A DNA stretch of 64,000 nucleotides from Natronoplasma sp964602715 (lineage in GTDB: Archaea; Thermoplasmatota; Thermoplasmata; Halarchaeoplasmatales; Halarchaeoplasmataceae): assembly GCA_964602715.1 (NCBI GenBank), contig CAZRSB010000005.1, positions 1-64,000 on the forward strand, read 5' to 3'. The stretch's first letter is position 1, and each line of letters starts with the position of its first letter. The position numbers and the translations under genes are program-made. The notes under the pieces were generated by a model, which saw only the letters and a list, made by a program, of their open reading frames with translations, was not told the origin of the DNA and made no database searches. Of this stretch, positions 25,093 through 33,719 are shown piece by piece.

Positions 25093-25575
25093 TTATCGAT
25101 TGCTCAAGGAAGTTTCTTCTGTGCTCATTACCTCGATACTATCGGGATCTCTTTCCCACTCTTCATCAACATATTCTGTTTCGACAATAGTCGATATACC
25201 ACCTCTAACATTCCAATCTCCTCTAACTTTCATATACCTAGGTTCTATACGCTCTACGAGATCTTTTAAGATTTTATTAGTTGCGGTTTCATGATATATC
25301 TCTTTATCTCGATAACTCACAAAATAAAATTTTAAAGATTTCAATTCTATCAGATATTCATTAGGGATATAGGTGATAGAGATAGTTGCAAAATCTGGTT
25401 GTTTGGGCTTATCAGGGCAAAGACATGTAAATTCTGGACTGACGATCTTGATTTTATAATCTTTTTCTTTAAACTTGTTTTTGATTGTTTTCAATTTCAT
25501 CTTATCACATAAGGTAAAAAAAGCAGTATAATTAATTCTTTCTTTTACAAAAACATTCCTCGCATGCTTCACCAT
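25093..25575 (-). CDS. QueF-family protein (preQ0 reductase or archaeosine amidinotransferase)
   Basis: The 160-residue protein has the QueF T-fold marks: FTCLCPDKPKQPDFATI with the thioimide-forming Cys and catalytic Asp, the IELKSLKFYFVSYR strand and DWNVRGGIST. Bacterial QueF reduces preQ0 to preQ1; the archaeal QueF-like branch converts preQ0 in tRNA to archaeosine without NADPH. The retained ELKSLK block resembles the reductase, but archaea are expected to need archaeosine. An alternative start at 25500 would give 135 residues; a TATA element near 25596 is very close to the longer start, which makes the shorter one plausible. Confidence 0.8.
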   Translation of the reverse strand: MVKHARNVFVKERINYTAFFTLCDKMKLKTIKNKFKEKDYKIKIVSPEFTCLCPDKPKQPDFATISITYIPNEYLIELKSLKFYFVSYRDKEIYHETATNKILKDLVERIEPRYMKVRGDWNVRGGISTIVETEYVDEEWERDPDSIEVMSTEETSLSNR

Positions 25576-25658
25576 TTGCTACTCTCAAAGTTTATATATG
25601 GGTACTAATATTTAGAAATCCTTCCTATTCAGTTCATTGTATATTGGAGTGATCATGT

Positions 25659-26606
25659 ATGAAAACAGCATTAGTCGCATTGGGTGGAAATTCACTAAAA
25701 AAACCAGAAGATGAAGGGACTGCAGAAGAACAGTTTGAGATGATGGATAAAACATGTGATTTATTAGCTGAAATGATCAAAGGTGGTTATGATCTTGTTT
25801 TGACACATGGAAATGGTCCTCAGGTAGGAAATATTTTAATCCAAAATGAAAATGCTTCTGATATTGTACCTCCGATGCCATTAGATATTTGTGTAGCCCA
25901 ATCCCAGGGTCAGATAGGATATATGTTTCAACAAACTTTGAAAAAAAAACTAGCTGAAAAAGGTGTAAATAGAAGTGTTTCTAGTATAATTACCCAAGTA
26001 GAAGTGGATAAAGATGATCCCGCTTTTGATGAACCCTCAAAATACGTTGGCCCCATCTATTCTCAAGAGGAAGCTGAAAAACTGAAAAAGGACAAAGATT
26101 GGAATATAAAAAAAACAGCTACTGGAGATTATCGCAGAGTTGTTCCATCTCCACGACCTAAAAAGATTATCGAATCGGAGACCATAGAAGAACTAGTTTT
26201 TAGTGAAAAAAATAATCACATTGTGATCTGTTCGGGCGGCGGAGGAGTCCCCGTGATATCTGAAAACAACAAATTGAAAGGAGTTGAAGGAGTGATCGAT
26301 AAAGATAGGGCAAGTTCTGTTCTCGCTACAGACATAGATGAAGAATTTCTCATAATGCTGACGAATGTGGATAACGTGTATATAAATTACAACAAAAAGG
26401 ATGAGAAAAAACTAGATTCTTTGACTGTGAATGAAGCTAAAAAGTATCTCGAAGAAGGTCAATTCCCTTCAGGTAGTATGGGACCCAAGATAGAAGCTTC
26501 GATCTATTTTTTGGAAAATGGAGGACAAAAAGTACTTATCACAAGTCCTGAAAATTTAAACGAAGCATTAAAAAAGAAATCAGGTACTTACATATATCCT
26601 GAGTGA
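25659..26606 (+). CDS. arcC: Carbamate kinase
   Basis: The amino-acid-kinase fold protein of 315 residues interconverts carbamoyl phosphate plus ADP with carbamate plus ATP. Visible are ALGGNSLKKPED, LTHGNGPQVGNIL, DICVAQSQGQIGYMFQ, VVPSPRPKKI, VICSGGGGVPVI and GSMGPKIEAS, all family blocks. It could make ATP from carbamoyl phosphate or supply carbamoyl phosphate. It overlaps or abuts the aminotransferase gene that follows; no deiminase or carbamoyltransferase is next to it. Confidence 0.93.
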   Translation: MKTALVALGGNSLKKPEDEGTAEEQFEMMDKTCDLLAEMIKGGYDLVLTHGNGPQVGNILIQNENASDIVPPMPLDICVAQSQGQIGYMFQQTLKKKLAEKGVNRSVSSIITQVEVDKDDPAFDEPSKYVGPIYSQEEAEKLKKDKDWNIKKTATGDYRRVVPSPRPKKIIESETIEELVFSEKNNHIVICSGGGGVPVISENNKLKGVEGVIDKDRASSVLATDIDEEFLIMLTNVDNVYINYNKKDEKKLDSLTVNEAKKYLEEGQFPSGSMGPKIEASIYFLENGGQKVLITSPENLNEALKKKSGTYIYPE

Positions 26607-26611
26607 AAAAG

Positions 26612-27742
26612 ATGACCGGAGCAGATCGGGTCAATTGCCTATCTGAATCTGTGATTAGGGAGATGACTAGGAAGGCAAAAAAACACGGAGCTATCAACTT
26701 ATCTCAAGGTTATCCAGATTTTCCTATTAGTGATGAAGTAATAAAAGAAGCAAAAAGGGCAATAGATCAGGATATGAACCAATATTCCATCACATGGGGT
26801 TTGGAGGAATTGAGAAAAAAAGTTTCTGAAAAGTTAAAATCTTTTAACGATTTGGGTTATGATCCTACATATGAAATCACTATTACTTGTGGTTCTAGCG
26901 AAGCTATGATGTCGAGTAGTCTTGGTCTAATAAACAATGATGATGAGATTTTAGTTTTTCAACCATTTTATGAAAATTATGTTCCCGCTATCACAATGGC
27001 CTCTGGAAAACCAAAATTTACCACAATAGATGAAGATTTAGGTATAGATGAAGAGGATATCAAAAAAAAGGTATCTAAGAACACGAAGATGATTGTACTG
27101 AACACTCCTCATAATCCTTCAGGGAAGGTTTTTGGAAAAGATGATTTAAAATTTATCAGAGACATCTGTGTCGATAATGATATCTTATTGATAAGTGATG
27201 AGATATATGAAAAGATGGTTTATGAAGGAGAGCATATCTCACCTGCAACTCTTCCAGATATGAAGGAAAGAACGATCACTATAGGAGGATTTTCAAAGAT
27301 ATACTCAGTTACAGGGTGGAGAGTAGGTTATGCTGCAACGACTGAAAAATTGATGAAGCCTATCCGCAAAGTTCACGATTATACGACAGTTTGTGCTCCG
27401 ACACCATTCCAAAAGGCAGCTATACGAGCATTGAATCTATCCTCAGATTATTACGAAGAGATGCTCGACTACTATAAAAGAGGTAGAGAAATAGTTTTTG
27501 AGGGATTGATCGATACTAGGATGAAACCAGTAAAACCTGAGGGAGCTTATTACATGTTAGCAAGTATAGAGAATTACGATATGACAGATAAAGAATTCGT
27601 TCACTGGCTTGTCAAAGATAAAGGTGTTGCAGTTGTTCCTGGATCATCATTCTATTCTGAAGGTGGAGAGGATCTGGTTAGATTCTGTTTCTCTCAAGAG
27701 ATCGATCTATTAAAAGAGGCTATGAAGAGAATTGAAGAATAG
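26612..27742 (+). CDS. Class I/II aminotransferase (aspartate/aromatic type)
   Basis: This fold-type-I PLP enzyme has NLSQGYPDFPIS near the N-terminus, NTPHNPSGKVF, LISDEIYEKMVY, the Schiff-base lysine in IGGFSKIYSVTGWRVGY and the carboxylate-binding Arg in RFCFSQ. The substrate cannot be fixed from sequence; related enzymes act on aspartate, kynurenine or aromatic acids. A frame opening at GTG 26603 overlaps the arcC stop; ATG 26612 is preferred, with GAGTGA as a weak ribosome site. Confidence 0.88.
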   Translation: MTGADRVNCLSESVIREMTRKAKKHGAINLSQGYPDFPISDEVIKEAKRAIDQDMNQYSITWGLEELRKKVSEKLKSFNDLGYDPTYEITITCGSSEAMMSSSLGLINNDDEILVFQPFYENYVPAITMASGKPKFTTIDEDLGIDEEDIKKKVSKNTKMIVLNTPHNPSGKVFGKDDLKFIRDICVDNDILLISDEIYEKMVYEGEHISPATLPDMKERTITIGGFSKIYSVTGWRVGYAATTEKLMKPIRKVHDYTTVCAPTPFQKAAIRALNLSSDYYEEMLDYYKRGREIVFEGLIDTRMKPVKPEGAYYMLASIENYDMTDKEFVHWLVKDKGVAVVPGSSFYSEGGEDLVRFCFSQEIDLLKEAMKRIEE

Positions 27743-27747
27743 ATTTT

Positions 27748-28260
27748 TCACTCTAAGATGTCACCTGGTTTTCTAAATTCTCCACTCCAATAAAGAACTG
27801 AATTTTCTCTATCCATCTTTTTAGATTTCCAAGATTTCAATACTTTCCCGATGAACCAATAATGGTCTCCTGTTTCGATCTTCTTCTCGAGTTCACATTC
27901 AAAAGATAATGGACATTCCTTTACAGTGGGTATTACAGTTTTTCCACTTTGATCTTTTGAAAGACCAAATTTTTTGAACTTATCTACATCCTTTCCCGTT
28001 GTACTTCCGCATCCTTTTATCTCTTCTAACATCTGTTCGTTAGGAACATTTACAGTGAATTGCTCCTTCTCATCTATTAAGGAAAAAGAATGTCTCTCTG
28101 GGGCTATACCTACTCCTATCATCGGAGGGTCAAAAGAAAATACATGGGTAAGAGCAACCGTTATAAGATTTGATTTATTCCCTGCTCCACAGCCAACTAA
28201 AACAGTTGGAAATGGAGGTAAAAAGCGAATTCCGTCCTTGGGTGGCAATTCTTCTTTCAT
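27748..28260 (-). CDS. Flavin reductase-like FMN-binding protein
   Basis: The 170-residue split-barrel protein has the flavoredoxin/flavin reductase pattern: PPFPTVLVGCG, SNLITVALTHVFSFDPPMIGVGIAPERHSF (read in two pieces) and a GSTTGKDVDKFKKFGL block. Such proteins bind FMN and reduce flavins or pass electrons. It is convergent with the aminotransferase gene (5 bp between ends). The electron partner is unknown. Confidence 0.85.
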   Translation of the reverse strand: MKEELPPKDGIRFLPPFPTVLVGCGAGNKSNLITVALTHVFSFDPPMIGVGIAPERHSFSLIDEKEQFTVNVPNEQMLEEIKGCGSTTGKDVDKFKKFGLSKDQSGKTVIPTVKECPLSFECELEKKIETGDHYWFIGKVLKSWKSKKMDRENSVLYWSGEFRKPGDILE

Positions 28261-28350
28261 GTTTACAGATATACAATAGGCCTAATAATTCTTCTCCTGA
28301 ATCATTCCTACCTTAAAAGATTTATATATCAATTGTACCTAAGAGAAAAT

Positions 28351-29589
28351 ATGATTGAAAGACCGCGTGGAACGAGAGACCTGAAACCAGAGATTATGGA
28401 ATCAAGACGATGGTTAGAGAGCAAACTTAGAGAAAAAGCTGAGAGTTATGGATACAGAGAAGTATTGACCCCTACATTTGAGCATACAGACCTTTTTCTT
28501 GAAAAATCAGGCCCCTCAATAGTGGAAGAGATTTACTCTTTTAAAGATAAAGGAGGAAGAAAGATAGCTTTGAGACCAGAGTTCACCGCTTCAGTTATGA
28601 GGATGTTTTCGCAGTGTCTTAGAGAAGAACCCAAACCTCTAAAATTATACTATTTTGGATCCGCTTTTAGATACGAAAGACCACAATCAGGAAGATACAG
28701 GGAATTCTGGCATTTTGGAACCGAATTGATAGGTGCAGGATCACCTAAAGCCGATGCAGAGAACATCGCTCTAGCTTTTAACTCTATAAAAGAATCAGGT
28801 TTAGAAGAAATGGAGATGAGAATTTCTCACCTTCAGATATTAGAGGATTATTTAAGATCTCATGATATCTCAAGGGAAGATAGGGAAGAGATCTACCATA
28901 TAATAGATAAACAAGAGGAAAATGAGGAATTATTAAATAAGTTCGATCTTGACGAGATTTTTTTTGAATTATTAGATGCTCCCTTTGAAAGCATCCCTGA
29001 CCTTATCGGAGAAACTGAAGCTTACAAGTATCTAAAAGAAGTGTTGGATTACCTTTCTTATTATGGAATCACAGGAAAAGATTTTGAAATAGACTTAAGG
29101 ACTGTAAGGGGTTTGGATTACTACACAGGTGTTGTTTTTGAGATCGATGCAGAAAAATTAGGTGCTGAAAAACAGATATGTGGTGGTGGAGATTATAACC
29201 TAGGAGATCTATTTGGTATAGATATATCTTCTAAAGGGTTTGCAATAGGTTTTGATAGACTTCATCTTGCGTTGGAAAAAGAGAAAGAATTAGCCGGTTC
29301 AAAAAGGAAGGGTTGTTATATCATACCAATAGGTGAAGAGAGTCAAGAGTATGCATACGATGTGTTGTTTGATCTAAGAGCTGAAAAAATCAAAACAGAC
29401 ATAGATCTAAAAGATCGAAATATAGGTAAAGCTTTAGGATTCGCTGATAAGACAGAATTCAAGTATTCATTACTTATCGGAGAAGATGAAGTAAAAAACA
29501 AAAAGGTCGCTTTAAAGGATATGGATACAGGTGAACAGATCCAAATCGATAAAGATAAAATAGTAGATGAGGTCAAGTCTGATGGTTGA
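28351..29589 (+). CDS. hisS: Histidyl-tRNA synthetase
   Basis: This class II synthetase charges tRNA-His. Motif 1 (ESRRWLESKLREKAESYGY), motif 2 (YYFGSAFRYERPQSGRYREF), the histidine signature RGLDYYTGVVFE and motif 3 (GFAIGFDRLHLALE) are clear; the C-terminal anticodon-binding domain spans about residues 325-412. I chose ATG 28351 (412 residues) because a TATA element (TTTATATAT, 28321-28329) lies 25 bp upstream, consistent with leaderless translation. The downstream DUF2085 gene overlaps its end. Confidence 0.95.
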   Translation: MIERPRGTRDLKPEIMESRRWLESKLREKAESYGYREVLTPTFEHTDLFLEKSGPSIVEEIYSFKDKGGRKIALRPEFTASVMRMFSQCLREEPKPLKLYYFGSAFRYERPQSGRYREFWHFGTELIGAGSPKADAENIALAFNSIKESGLEEMEMRISHLQILEDYLRSHDISREDREEIYHIIDKQEENEELLNKFDLDEIFFELLDAPFESIPDLIGETEAYKYLKEVLDYLSYYGITGKDFEIDLRTVRGLDYYTGVVFEIDAEKLGAEKQICGGGDYNLGDLFGIDISSKGFAIGFDRLHLALEKEKELAGSKRKGCYIIPIGEESQEYAYDVLFDLRAEKIKTDIDLKDRNIGKALGFADKTEFKYSLLIGEDEVKNKKVALKDMDTGEQIQIDKDKIVDEVKSDG

Positions 29590-30205
29590 TTTAAGTACTA
29601 AATATCTCACTGGTCGCGTCAATAAAATAGTTCTGATATTGGCGATCTTAACGATTATTTATACTTCTAGTCTTTTTGTGGCTCCATTGACACTAGAGTC
29701 AGGTACAGTTGAGGAACTAGATGGAGCTGCTAATAGAGTGGTTTATAGAGAAGAATGGGATGAATTACATATGTATCATCGAGCTATATATTATTTTGGT
29801 GATTTTAATTGTCATCAAAAACATTATCGATCTTATAGTTTGGGAGGAAATCAGATGCCAGTTTGTTCAAGAGATGTAGGCATCTTTGTGGGGGCTAGTA
29901 TTGGCCTATTATTGATGAGTTTTGCCCGAGGTGCAAAAGATTACAAAGATATATTGATCGAAAACATGAATTTAGATCCTACTATGTCAGATGATAAGAA
30001 AGTAGTGATCTTATTGATAATTGGAGCAATTCTAGCTTTGCCTCTTATTCTCGATGGGAGCATACAGATGGTAACTGATTATGAGAGTTTTAATGAATTT
30101 AGAACTTTTACAGGTCTTCTTTTTGGATTTGGATTTTCTGTCTTCGTATCCTCCTTGCTCCTTTCATTACCTATAGTTGAGAGATATGATGAAACTCATC
30201 AATAA
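29582..30205 (+). CDS. DUF2085 membrane protein
   Basis: The 207-residue protein has about four membrane helices: residues 15-40, a helix after GNQMPVCSRDVGIF (about 100-117), IIGAILALPLIL and a C-terminal FGFGFSVFVSSLLLSLP. The motif FNCHQKHYRSYSLGGNQMPVCSRD matches DUF2085 (CHQ...RS...GNQ.PVC.R), read here in parts. Function is unknown; conserved Cys and His suggest metal binding. It overlaps the hisS stop by 8 bp, with GAGGTC as ribosome site. Confidence 0.75.
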   Translation: MVDLSTKYLTGRVNKIVLILAILTIIYTSSLFVAPLTLESGTVEELDGAANRVVYREEWDELHMYHRAIYYFGDFNCHQKHYRSYSLGGNQMPVCSRDVGIFVGASIGLLLMSFARGAKDYKDILIENMNLDPTMSDDKKVVILLIIGAILALPLILDGSIQMVTDYESFNEFRTFTGLLFGFGFSVFVSSLLLSLPIVERYDETHQ

Positions 30206-30280
30206 AAGATGCGAATATTAGAGGAAATGTAAGGCAAAGCTTAAATACGAATTACTAACTCCCAAGCGTGAGGAATTACG

Positions 30281-30661
30281 ATGACTCACTGGCAAGGTAA
30301 ATCCAAACGTAAGATAACAGGCGGAAAAAGAGTATATCATCGAAAAAAAAGAAAGTTCGAGATCAGCAGCGATTATGAATTTCCAGTGATAGCTGAAGAT
30401 AGGAGAAAAATTATAAAATCTAGAGGTGGAAATCATAAAGTCCGAGTGGTCGGATCGGAGAGAGCTAATGTAGCTGACCACAACGGAAATGTAGAGGAAC
30501 TAGAGATCAAGAACGTAAGTGAAAATCCAGCCAATCCTAACTACGTTCAGAGAAATATATTGACTAAGGGCGCTATAATCGAAACAGAAAAGGGCAAAGC
30601 TAAAATAACATCACGACCTGGTCAAAATGGAGTAATAAATGCTGTTCTGATCGAGGATTGA
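30281..30661 (+). CDS. rps8e: Ribosomal protein S8e
   Basis: The 126-residue archaeal small-subunit protein begins with HWQGKSKRKITGGKR, continues with RGGNHKVRVV and the NPANPNYVQRNILTKGAIIET block, and ends RPGQNGVINAVLIED; this matches archaeal S8e, which is shorter than the eukaryotic protein. A TATA-like TTAAATA lies about 40 bp before the ATG with GAGGAA as ribosome site. SRP19 follows after 1 bp. Confidence 0.96.
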   Translation: MTHWQGKSKRKITGGKRVYHRKKRKFEISSDYEFPVIAEDRRKIIKSRGGNHKVRVVGSERANVADHNGNVEELEIKNVSENPANPNYVQRNILTKGAIIETEKGKAKITSRPGQNGVINAVLIED

Positions 30662-30662
30662 G

Positions 30663-30956
30663 ATGGTTAGGAAAGAGAGAAAAACCTGGATAATTTATCC
30701 AGAATATTTCGATAAGACTCGTTCGAGATCTGAAAGCCGAAAAGTACCTATAGATATGGCTATCGACTCTCCAAAAATAGAAGATTTAGGGGAAATTTTT
30801 GACGAAATGGACATCCCCAATCGGATTGAAGAGCATCAGCACCATCCATCAAATTGGTTTAAAAAGAAAGGAAGAATTATCATTCCCAAGCAAAAAGGCA
30901 GCAAACTGGACCTTTTAAAAAAAGTTGGGAAGAAGTTGAAAAACTCACGAAAATAA
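30663..30956 (+). CDS. srp19: Signal recognition particle protein SRP19
   Basis: SRP19 binds SRP RNA and promotes SRP54 assembly for protein targeting. The 97-residue basic protein has WIIYPEYFDKTRSRSESRKVP, here split as WIIYPEYFDK and TRSRSESRKVP, HQHHPSNWFKKKGRI, and a lysine-rich C-terminus, all family features. It is cotranscribed with S8e and convergent with the endonuclease gene. Confidence 0.94.
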   Translation: MVRKERKTWIIYPEYFDKTRSRSESRKVPIDMAIDSPKIEDLGEIFDEMDIPNRIEEHQHHPSNWFKKKGRIIIPKQKGSKLDLLKKVGKKLKNSRK

Positions 30957-30960
30957 AATA

Positions 30961-32004
30961 TCATGGGGTTTCTCTTTTTATTCTCAAATAATCAACACCT
31001 TCATCTTTGATTTTAGCGTAAAGAAAACTTTTTCTTACACTATGTGCTACCCTTACAGCTCTACTCACCTGATACCACTCACATTCATAGTTCTCATCGA
31101 CGGGCTGAACTATATACTCAGCGTGAGTATTATCTGGTTTATCATCATAGACTCTAAAAGGAGCACCATATTTAAATCCAGTTTTTGGGATCAAACTTCT
31201 CTCTCTCATATCTTTATAAACCTTGTATTCGACCTCAAATTTTTCTATTCTTTTTTTGTACATGGCTTTCAACTCATCAGCTTCCACTTCTTCATCGGTT
31301 TCTATACGCCTGACTTTCAACGAACTTTTTTCTGTAAGATATAGTGTTTCATAGGTCGATAATCTGAGAGTTTCGTTGTCTTTAAACCCGTAAAACTGTT
31401 CATCGTGTAGCGATTGAAAATCCTCTTTTACTATAGTTTTATCTCCAAATAGGACTCCTTCGAGGGGGTTTTTTATTTTTTGACCTACCTCTCCCTTTAA
31501 GTCAATCGTCGAAAATAAGTAATAAGTGATATCACCTTCTTCATCTACTAAAGCTGTCATCATGGTTTTATTCAAATTTGAGATCTTGTTTTTATCTTCT
31601 ATTATTTTATTGATCTTAAAGATGTCATTTTCTCTATATGAGCACAACCAATACTTTGTAGGAGTCTTGCTAGGTCCTCCTCCTCTTGGAAAAATCCTAA
31701 AAGATGCGGGATCAGATGCTTTTTTCAGTACATATCCCCTTCTCCTCATATCTTTGTATGGGAGGTACTCTCTATGAAAATCGTCTTCTGGAATCTTTCC
31801 TATTATATCTTCTTTTTCTAATGGATCTCCTGATCCGTCTTCAATTTCGAGCCGGTCAGTTTCTAAAAGATATAAACCTTCGTACAGATCAAGTTCTAAC
31901 CCATTGTTAGAAAGAGGTTTTCCGAAGTACCCTTTATTGTAAAGGCGGTTGCCTTTTTTTCCGTCTCGAACCAAAATTTTATCGTTTTTTAGTTCTCCTG
32001 TCAA
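30961..32004 (-). CDS. endA: tRNA-splicing endonuclease (fused two-unit form)
   Basis: EndA cuts bulge-helix-bulge introns in pre-tRNA. The 347 residues contain two endonuclease repeats: a degenerate N-terminal unit (about 1-170) and a catalytic C-terminal unit with FKYGAPFRVYDD (Tyr), NTHAEYIVQP (His) and SVRKSFLYA (Lys). This matches the fused dimeric euryarchaeal form rather than the 180-residue homotetramer. It is convergent with srp19 (4 bp between ends). Confidence 0.9.
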   Translation of the reverse strand: MTGELKNDKILVRDGKKGNRLYNKGYFGKPLSNNGLELDLYEGLYLLETDRLEIEDGSGDPLEKEDIIGKIPEDDFHREYLPYKDMRRRGYVLKKASDPASFRIFPRGGGPSKTPTKYWLCSYRENDIFKINKIIEDKNKISNLNKTMMTALVDEEGDITYYLFSTIDLKGEVGQKIKNPLEGVLFGDKTIVKEDFQSLHDEQFYGFKDNETLRLSTYETLYLTEKSSLKVRRIETDEEVEADELKAMYKKRIEKFEVEYKVYKDMRERSLIPKTGFKYGAPFRVYDDKPDNTHAEYIVQPVDENYECEWYQVSRAVRVAHSVRKSFLYAKIKDEGVDYLRIKRETP

Positions 32005-32060
32005 GTATGATCACTCAATGTTAAGGAAAGGAATTATAAAAGTATGTTCTTTATCGATAG

Positions 32061-32672
32061 ATGATGTCAACTAAATTCCTCGTTATATCTGATATCCACG
32101 GTAACGAAAGAAGTTTAAATAAAATTAAAGCTTGTTATCATAAGTATGATCCTGATTTTTCCGTGATCTGTGGAGATATAACTAATTTTGGTCCATTTCA
32201 AGATGCAGTTAAAATATTGGAAAGAATCCCTACGGATATAATAGGGATAATAGGTAACTGTGATCCAAACAGTGTGATCCAAGCTTATGAAGAAGTGGAA
32301 GAAGAATATATTGAATTAAAACTGACGGAAAAAGAGGGATTAGATTTCATTGGATTATCTGGTTCCTCATATTCTGATGACAAACTCAAAACCTTTGAAA
32401 AGAGAGCGGGATCCGCTGATGTGTTTGTCTTACATCAACCTCCTTACAATACATTAGATAAAACTTCAAAAGGAAAACACATAGGAGATAAATATCTAAG
32501 AACTATCATTCAGAATAAGGAACCAAAATTGGTTCTTTCCGGTCATGTACATGAGAGTAGAGGGATTGTAGAAAAAGAGGAGACTATGTTTATGAATCCG
32601 GGACCTGCAATGGAAGATAAACTAGGTTTGGTAAAAATAAAACAGAATAAGTTAATACCTAAATTAATTTAG
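32061..32672 (+). CDS. Calcineurin-like phosphoesterase (YfcE/MJ0936 type)
   Basis: The 203-residue metallophosphoesterase has all metal-binding blocks: VISDIHGNERSL, VICGDITNFGP, GIIGNCDP, VLHQPPYNT and VLSGHVHESRG. The substrate is not evident; relatives are phosphodiesterases of unknown physiological target. An alternative start is the second ATG at 32064. Confidence 0.85.
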   Translation: MMSTKFLVISDIHGNERSLNKIKACYHKYDPDFSVICGDITNFGPFQDAVKILERIPTDIIGIIGNCDPNSVIQAYEEVEEEYIELKLTEKEGLDFIGLSGSSYSDDKLKTFEKRAGSADVFVLHQPPYNTLDKTSKGKHIGDKYLRTIIQNKEPKLVLSGHVHESRGIVEKEETMFMNPGPAMEDKLGLVKIKQNKLIPKLI

Positions 32673-33376
32673 TATCTATTTAAAATATGTTTTTTCATTA
32701 TAAGAGAAAAACTCTTATTAATGTTTTAACTAATTTAATAAAATATAAACAATTACTGTTTAATGGTTTTCATATTAGCTAAATAATGGTTATTCGGTTT
32801 TTTTCCAAACCATCTTTAAAGGAAAAACATTATTTTTTATTGTTTTGCGTTATAGCCTAACAAATATTCATAATAAGTTAATAATGGTCTTGCATTATAT
32901 TTGATTAACCAATAACTTCTCTAAAAGGAAGATTATAACTGTGTCGTAATAAATAATATGATTTACGACATCTTACTTATTTATATATAAAGCTTACGTC
33001 GTATTAGTTATGTTTTCCGACATCCTTCTTTTTCTATATTTAAGTGTTTCGTCATTTGTTCCGATCTAAAGGTAAGAAGCCGGAAGTTTACCTTTTTTCC
33101 TCCTTAGAGGGTACATTCCGCGTCTAAAAAATACTAAAGTATCGACTTTTTGGATTTTCCCTTAGTTTTTCTAATTTTTTGCACAATCATAAATGATACA
33201 GTTGCTTAATTAGTTTAAGTTTAAACAAAATTAACTAAAATTTTAATACTATATGTAAAATATGGTTTTCTGATATTTTCGAATAACCATGATTTTAAAA
33301 TTTATTTTATAGGTTTAGTATTTGCATGAACATCTTTATTAATTTAGACTTGATGCAAAAACAATTATGGGTTTTT
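32673..33376. other. AT-rich intergenic region, no gene seen
   Basis: About 700 bp of very AT-rich DNA with recurring short motifs: TAATGGT copies (about 32762, 32785, 32881), TTACGAC/GTCGTA variants (about 32943-33005) and CCGACATCC. No reading frame or known RNA was recognised. It could be an origin-like or regulatory spacer, but I see no Orc1/Cdc6 gene nearby. Confidence 0.4.
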
Positions 33377-33499
33377 TCAAATGAAAATCAACTTCCATTT
33401 TTCACCTAATATTACCAATCTAGTTTCTTCTTCATCGCAAGTTCGCCCTAATAATTTCCATATACTTCCATCGAGGAGAAGGCCGTCTTTTTCTAACAT
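33377..33499 (-). pseudogene. C-terminal gene fragment next to tRNA-Gln
   Basis: On the minus strand an open stretch, preceded by an in-frame TAG at about 33529, reads YTAKELKEML, then a block with SIWKLLGRTC and DEEETRLVILGEKWKLIFI, ending TGA at 33377. It looks coding and amphipathic but too short for a complete domain. The first ATG (33499) gives only 40 residues. It is probably the tail of a protein lost by rearrangement at the tRNA gene. Confidence 0.35.
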
Positions 33500-33540
33500 T
33501 TCTTTTAATTCTTTAGCAGTATATATCTAATGAAACAGAT

Positions 33541-33612
33541 AGCCCGGGGCGGATTCGAACCGCCGTCACAGGCTCCAAAGGCCCATATGATTGACCGCTA
33601 CACCACCGGGCT
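33541..33612 (-). tRNA. tRNA-Gln (UUG)
   Basis: The minus strand gives acceptor AGCCCGG paired with CCGGGCT, anticodon loop CTTTGGA (anticodon TTG) and T arm GGCGGTTCGAATCCGCC. The anticodon stem includes wobble pairs. CCA is not encoded. Confidence 0.93.
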
Positions 33613-33629
33613 ATTGCGTATCAAGAGTG

Positions 33630-33668
33630 CGGTGGTAACTAGGAATTTCTAATTCCTAAGCACCACCG
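33630..33668. repeat. 18-bp inverted repeat containing tRNA-Gln 5' sequence
   Basis: Arms 33630-33647 and 33651-33668 pair with 3 mismatches around loop TCT. The outer 12 bases, CACCACCGGGTT (33661 on), duplicate the 5' end of the tRNA-Gln gene (CACCACCGGGCT at 33601-33612 on this strand). It looks like a remnant of a second tRNA end or an attachment-type duplication. Confidence 0.55.
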
Positions 33669-33719
33669 GGTTATAGGGTATTAGCACTTTAGAGAAAAAG
33701 AAAAAATATATAATTGTTT

